A DNA stretch of 10,000 nt from positions 1-10,000 of the forward strand of contig JAWQFJ010025542.1 of assembly GCA_034096865.1 (NCBI GenBank), in the 5' to 3' direction. Source of the stretch: Theodoxus fluviatilis. Taxonomy: Eukaryota; Mollusca; Gastropoda; Cycloneritida; Neritidae. Shown in pieces: positions 6,660-10,000 of the stretch. The notes under the pieces were generated by a model. That model saw only the letters and a list, made by a program, of their open reading frames with translations, searched no databases and was not told the DNA's origin. The first letter of the stretch is position 1. Each line of letters begins with the position of its first letter. A program made the position numbers and the translations under genes.

Positions 6660-6970
6660 GACAAGCTCAAGTTAAACCTCAAGTGGCAGAAATCCATCCT
6701 CGTAAGCTTGAGGCTGCTGCCTCCACCCATACTGCCTTGCGCACCCAATCGAGAACAGCCACCGCTAACCTTGAGGCAAACTGCTATCGACGCCTGGCCG
6801 CTGCAAGAGAGTGAAGACACAGGGCTGCCCCTGCCCTGACAACTGACATTCCATGCCTCATCTTCAACCACCTCTAAACTTCAGACTTTAGTCTCCAAAG
6901 CCACATGCGTGACCATCTCCACAGAAGTTGACTACAAAACATCTCATCTTCCTCGGCCCCGAGAGAAAGA
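6653..6970 (+). pseudogene. Decayed non-LTR retrotransposon 3' end (C-terminal zinc-knuckle-like region)
   Basis: One frame reads KLEAAASTHTALRTQSRTAT (6704-6763), then ANLEANCYRRLAAARE, a stop (6812-6814), RHRAAPALTTDIPCLIFNHL, another stop, then TSDFSLQSHMRDHLHRS, and further stops. The pattern (Arg-rich helix, then PCxx(C), then SDFxLxSHMRxH) resembles the C-terminal C2H2-like finger at the end of many invertebrate LINE ORF2 proteins. The second expected Cys is Phe (TTC). Three or more in-frame stops show it is dead. It begins right next to the inverted-repeat arm. The family assignment is from motif memory and is moderate at best. Confidence 0.45.
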
Positions 6971-7754
6971 AAATAACCAACCAAATAAAGAATCCTTACC
7001 CTCATCTTCAGGTATGTCGTAGTCAGAACACTTGACAACAGCAACATACAACATGAGCAATGATTACTGTAAGCTTTATTACTAATTGCAACATGTACTA
7101 CATGACAAATAGTCAATGATCGTAAGTCACTGTAGTGGGAAATATCACAGACTGACTAATAGTATCCTCATCTCCACATAAAATACAAATATCACGTATT
7201 CTAAGCACAAAAAGACACTTTGTGACTTTGGTAACATAAGTTACTCTGTGAAGACAAATGCACATTTAAAAATGCACCATTAAAGAGGAATGTAAATAAA
7301 TAAACAAACTTGGTTTTGATGTATAAATATTCCTCTTTTGGCATTTTGTGAACATCAGTAGGACACACTCATTAAGAGCCACGACATGAAAGAAACTTTT
7401 TCATTTATTCATTTGTTCATCTTATTCTTTAGTCAAGCACTTTCACCCCATAGCAACATTGCGCTGCGGGGTCAAAGCTTTGACAAACTTGCTCACACCC
7501 TTTTTCTTTTCTTTCCCAGTGTTCAGACAATCACAATGAGGCGCCCCCATTCTACAACAGTTGCGCTCATGACAATCAACAAAAACATTTTGGAGATGAG
7601 AGACGGATCACTGTACAACTCGTCAAGAATGGTTTGGAAAAATGACACGCCATTTCTAGTGTGATATGACGTTCTTCGTCACACACATACCCACGCAAAA
7701 TCCATGGTAAAATTTTCTTCTTTCGGCTCAACATAAGCTTACCACTTGGCTATC
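6971..7754. other. No gene recognised
   Basis: AT-rich unique sequence. A 92-codon plus frame (7386-7664) starts with a hydrophobic signal-like stretch (FSFIHLFILFFSQALS) but has no conserved features, and the T-rich base composition explains the hydrophobicity. Minus-strand AATAAA near 7404 and 7077 could be poly(A) signals of the CCDC146-like gene. Confidence 0.45.
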
Positions 7755-7888
7755 TTTGCCTCATAATTGAAAATCTAGTTGAGAATGATGCTGCGGCTGA
7801 AAGTTTGTTAAAGACAAGTCCTTTGCCTCATAATTGAAAATCTAGTTGAGAATGTTGCTGCGGCTGAAAGTTTGTTAAAGACAAGTCC
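7755..7888. repeat. 67-bp tandem duplication, two copies
   Basis: 7755-7821 and 7822-7888 are identical except one base (A at 7788, T at 7855). With one difference in 67 bp, the duplication is recent. The length is not a multiple of three, so it would break a reading frame through it. Confidence 0.95.
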
Positions 7889-8361
7889 AAACAAGACTAT
7901 AGCCTATATAGGCGATCTTAAGGAAATGTTCAAGAAGGACGTAAGACTTCTCTGAAGAGAGCCTGACAAGAGGACCTGTATTGATTCACCAGTTGCAAAA
8001 GACCCAACGATTCCAAATACAGAAACCATCAAACCCTATTGATGCAGCAGAAGGTGAAAGAGAAAGAGTATGATCTCCATTGACTCTATCAGCCTAAATC
8101 ACCTTACGAGGAAACCTTCTGCCTCGGAGGAATGAAGCTGTTGCAACTGTAATGCCATCAAAACACGAACTTGACAGATACTCTTCTCTTCTTGACATGC
8201 TGACTTGCTCAAACTTCCACTGGGAAGCACAATTAGAGGAGATCTAATGGTCACAGAAAGTAAAGGATGACCAAAACCATGACCAGGGTAATGTGGACGA
8301 CCCTACGTCTTCCACTGACGAAAAGTTGTTGACTCCAATCAAAGGCCCCCACTCCAACGTC
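7821..8361 (+). pseudogene. Coding-like but broken sequence, origin unknown
   Basis: The stretch reads as protein in pieces: ENVAAAESLLKTSPNKTIAY then IGDLKEMFKKDVRLL and a stop (frame of 7821). Another piece around 8040-8150 in a second frame contains KEKEYDLH and LYQPKSPYEETFCLGGMKLL. A third piece (8098-8361) contains VMPSKHELDRYSSLLDMLTC, SNFHWEAQLEEI, one stop (8245-8247), then 38 open codons. The mixed charged and hydrophobic content suggests an old coding sequence with frameshifts, but chance open frames of this length are possible. I recognise no family. It lies on the strand opposite to the CCDC146-like gene, in what may be its 3' flank or UTR. Confidence 0.22.
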
Positions 8362-8365
8362 TAGT

Positions 8366-8505
8366 CTCAATAAACCAACAATTTCATTGGACAAAATTCA
8401 GGTTCAAGTATAAAGAGATCACCGAAGAAAACTAGATCAAAAGGTGGCATCTGTGTTTCATTCCATATCACAGCATAATCAGGGACTTCTTGGTGTTGCA
8501 GCCCC
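8366..8505 (-). other. Probable start of the 3' UTR of the CCDC146-like gene
   Basis: The sequence directly after the TGA at 8508-8506 should be 3' UTR. No canonical minus-strand AATAAA or ATTAAA lies within about 500 bp. The nearest canonical hexamers are near 7404 and 7077 (plus-strand TTTATT). The true cleavage site therefore cannot be placed; the UTR may be long or may use a variant signal. The left limit given here is arbitrary. Confidence 0.4.
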
Positions 8506-8709
8506 TCATATCTCGATGGGTTTGGGAACAGGCTTGCGAACATGCCGCATGGTAGAGCCAGGCTCTGAGGGTTTGAACGGAGCATGTCTGCCATAAGGTC
8601 TTGGAATGGGGAGATCAGTGTCGTCATCAGGGATGTAGGCGTTGGGCCGAGGCTCTGCCGTGGTGAACACCCCTCCAGCCAGCTTGTATTCCTCCTCCTC
8701 CTCCTCCTC
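8506..8709 (-). CDS. CCDC146: CCDC146-like protein, last coding exon with stop codon
   Basis: This terminal exon encodes 67 residues plus TGA (8508-8506). It starts in phase 0 straight after an acceptor CAG (8712-8710) and matches the phase-0 donor of exon 9513..9761. It opens with seven Glu (six GAG and one GAA), then [19 protein letters not shown], an acidic DDDTDLP turn, a proline-rich PRPYG segment, APFKPSEPG, and the basic end [14 protein letters not shown]. As I remember the family, the [20 protein letters not shown] and MRH(I/V)RKP motifs and the PxEI terminus are the hallmark of the CCDC146 C-terminus, conserved from molluscs to mammals. Coding is supported by the splice sites, the phase match and the motif conservation. 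The overlapping longer frame (8367..8726) is a shadow. The tail is not coiled coil and probably forms a short interaction segment, which is inference. Confidence 0.85.
   Translation of the reverse strand, partial: EEEEEEEYKLAGGVFTTAEPRPNAYIPDDDTDLPIPRPYGRHAPFKPSEPGSTMRHVRKPVPKPIEI
8689..8709 (-). repeat. GAG triplet repeat encoding poly-Glu at the exon start
   Basis: Six GAG and one GAA codon encode seven glutamates. The tract begins at the first base of the last CCDC146-like exon, so the acceptor reads CAG|GAG (a NAGNAG-type tandem acceptor). Confidence 0.85.
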
Positions 8710-8815
8710 CTGAAATTGCAACCCATGTATGAATCAGCATAGATGTGGTGTGTTTCATACTTCGATGATTTGACGGAAATGGCTCATCTGATGTATTCTC
8801 ACACATACACACACA

Positions 8816-8847
<32 letters not shown>

Positions 8848-9512
8848 TACACACACACACACACACACATCATATTCCCTTCAAGCACAGTAAGTCCATT
8901 AGATGGAAATAACATTTATTGAAGCAACAAAAGCTGCACATGCAGGTGCAGTGAACCACAATGGGGGAAAAGAATTCAAAAATGAAAATGGATGGAAAGG
9001 ATTTATATTGAAAGAGGAGTAAATATGAACAAATTCCAACTTAATACATTATGAACGTACTGAACTGATTTTGAAACAATGTGTATTTATTGTGTGTAAA
9101 ATTCAACACCACAAACGTGAGTGTTGAGGTAAATCAAACTTATCACAGAAACGATCACATTAATTTATTTAGATTAGCTTGTGATGTGTTATCGTAATGA
9201 TGTAATCTGTGCTGAGGAAAACCATTAACTTCACAAATAATTGTTTTAAAAAACACCACTAATAACAACAAACAAACCTAACAGCAGGTTAAGACGAAAA
9301 CTATCAAAACACCCTTGAAAATGTGGAAAATGTTCTGATCATAAACAATACTTCATTCTACTGACAATGAAGGAAAAAACGGAAAAGCAAATGAACCGTA
9401 CCAAAAATCCAGCTTATCAAACTACCTGCATCAAACGATTACTTTGCAGACATACTCAAAGAATAATGAAATCAGAGAAGAGGCAACAGCGCTCAAAGGA
9501 ACCATTTCTTAC
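8710..9512 (-). other. Intron of the CCDC146-like gene (GT-AG, phase 0, 803 bp)
   Basis: The intron is bounded by GTAAGA at the donor (9512 downward) and a TTGCAATTTCAG acceptor (ending 8710). It is AT-rich and holds a CA/GCAC microsatellite at 8800-8869. Several minus-strand AATAAA hexamers lie inside it (plus-strand TTTATT near 8912, 9086 and 9167). These could act as intronic poly(A) signals but are also expected by chance in AT-rich DNA. No other exon is visible. Confidence 0.8.
8800..8869. repeat. (CA)n microsatellite with GCAC interruptions
   Basis: About 70 bp of CA repeats are interrupted by a run of GCAC units (about 8816-8834) and two TACA units. It lies in the last intron of the CCDC146-like gene. 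The minus-strand frames of repeated Cys-Val over it are artefacts. Confidence 0.95.
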
Positions 9513-9761
9513 CATGATGCGCTCTGACTTGTCCCTCTGCCTGCGGCGCTCATCACGCACCAAGCGCAGCCACTCGCGCTCTGCCTCGTCGCTGGGAGGC
9601 TCTCCCTTCTCCATGCGCATGTAGGACTGCTCCAGCTCTGCCTCCTTCTCTCGCAGCTCCTGCTGTAGTCGCATGGCCTGTGCCTGGTACATGGACAGTT
9701 CCGCCACCTTGGCCATCATCTTCCGTGTCACGTCTTTGATCTGTGACTGAACTTCGTTCAC
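9513..9761 (-). CDS. CCDC146: CCDC146-like coiled-coil protein, penultimate coding exon (partial gene)
   Basis: This 83-codon internal exon begins with GTG (Val) after a pyrimidine-rich acceptor ending in CAG (AG at 9763-9762). It ends with ATG (Met) before a GTAAGA donor (GT at 9512-9511). Both borders are phase 0, and the exon joins to 8709..8506. The peptide is a charged heptad-like coiled coil (VNEVQSQIKDVTRKMMAKV..., then LQQELREKEAELEQSYMRME) followed by GEPPSDEAEREWLRLVRDE and a basic stretch. I recognise this as the C-terminal coiled-coil part of CCDC146, the animal relative of Chlamydomonas MBO2. Family knowledge: it is a microtubule-associated protein of about 950 residues in vertebrates, found at centrioles and axonemes, and needed for sperm flagella. 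The rest of the gene lies upstream, beyond position 10000. Another long coiled-coil ciliary protein is possible, but the next exon makes CCDC146 much the best fit. The family call is from memory, not from a search. Confidence 0.82.
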
Positions 9762-10000
9762 CTGCAGTAGCAAAGCAAATGTGTGATGTCTGAGTGATGT
9801 GATGGTGGTGGCGGCAAGGGCTAGGTGGAGAAGGAAGCTGGGAAGAAGTTGAGCTGCTTTCCACGTCCTATTCAAGGCCGTTTGTACAAGGTTTTTAGTA
9901 CAGCAACACAGTCACACCCATGCTAATTGCACTGCTTGACAATATTGCACAGGCGCAGATGCCTAGCCGTTTTACACGAGGCGACTCTACCCTGGCGTTC
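9762..10000 (-). other. Upstream intron of the CCDC146-like gene (partial)
   Basis: The sequence upstream of the acceptor at 9763-9762 has no further coiled-coil coding frame, so it is taken as intron running off the window. The pyrimidine tract TTTGCTTTGCTACTGCAG precedes the exon. The open frame through the acceptor (9764-9875) has no conserved character and reads as intron. The outer end (about 9940-10000) looks like unique or unrecognised repeat sequence. Confidence 0.65.

Noticed and set aside
7386..7664. 92-codon plus frame with a signal-peptide-like start
   Set aside because: The hydrophobic start comes from T-rich sequence; no cysteine pattern, domain or supporting splice context. 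Kept only as a note.
8367..8726. 119-codon minus frame overlapping the last CCDC146-like exon
   Set aside because: It is a shadow in another frame; the frame of 8506-8709 has the conserved motifs and a matching splice phase.
9367..9624. 85-codon plus frame across the CCDC146-like exon
   Set aside because: It is antisense to a well supported coding exon and has low-complexity Lys/Arg/Ser content.

Overview
The window looks like a piece of a eukaryotic, probably marine mollusc (perhaps gastropod), nuclear genome. It has no operons or dense coding. It has long CA and CT microsatellites, several minisatellites, decayed transposable elements and one intron-split gene. The mollusc assignment is an inference from the repeat style (the TGACCTTGACCTTGA-rich element ending in an ACGG array and an ACTCAC hairpin) and is not proven here.

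Only one real gene is well supported. The right end (about 8.5-9.76 kb, minus strand) carries the last two coding exons of a CCDC146-like (MBO2-family) coiled-coil protein of cilia, flagella and centrioles. The two exons join in phase 0 with canonical GT-AG borders and end in a conserved proline-rich C-terminal tail. The rest of the gene lies beyond position 10000.

Layout: 1-1350 is non-coding, with a CpG-rich patch holding a strong hairpin (422-451). From 1366 to 2520 tandem and simple repeats are clustered: a 27-bp repeat, a Z-DNA-type alternating tract, (CA)n beside a G-quadruplex-capable C-rich tract, a 39-bp repeat with three perfect CRE palindromes (TGACGTCA), an 18-bp repeat, and long (CA)n and (CT)n. 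2520-3329 is non-coding with a possible SINE-like piece. 3330-3975 is a 38-bp minisatellite of exactly 17 copies. 4611-5445 is a non-autonomous element with short terminal inverted repeats and many nuclear-receptor-type DR0 sites. 6265-6659 is a pair of 57-bp inverted arms, followed by a decayed non-LTR retrotransposon 3' end (6653-6970). 7755-8361 has a 67-bp tandem duplication and coding-like but broken sequence. 8506-9761 is the CCDC146-like gene end with an 803-bp intron.

No prokaryotic system, CRISPR array, tRNA or rRNA was recognised. The most unusual signals are the arrays of perfect transcription-factor-like palindromes or direct repeats embedded in repeats, and the GAG repeat at a splice acceptor.
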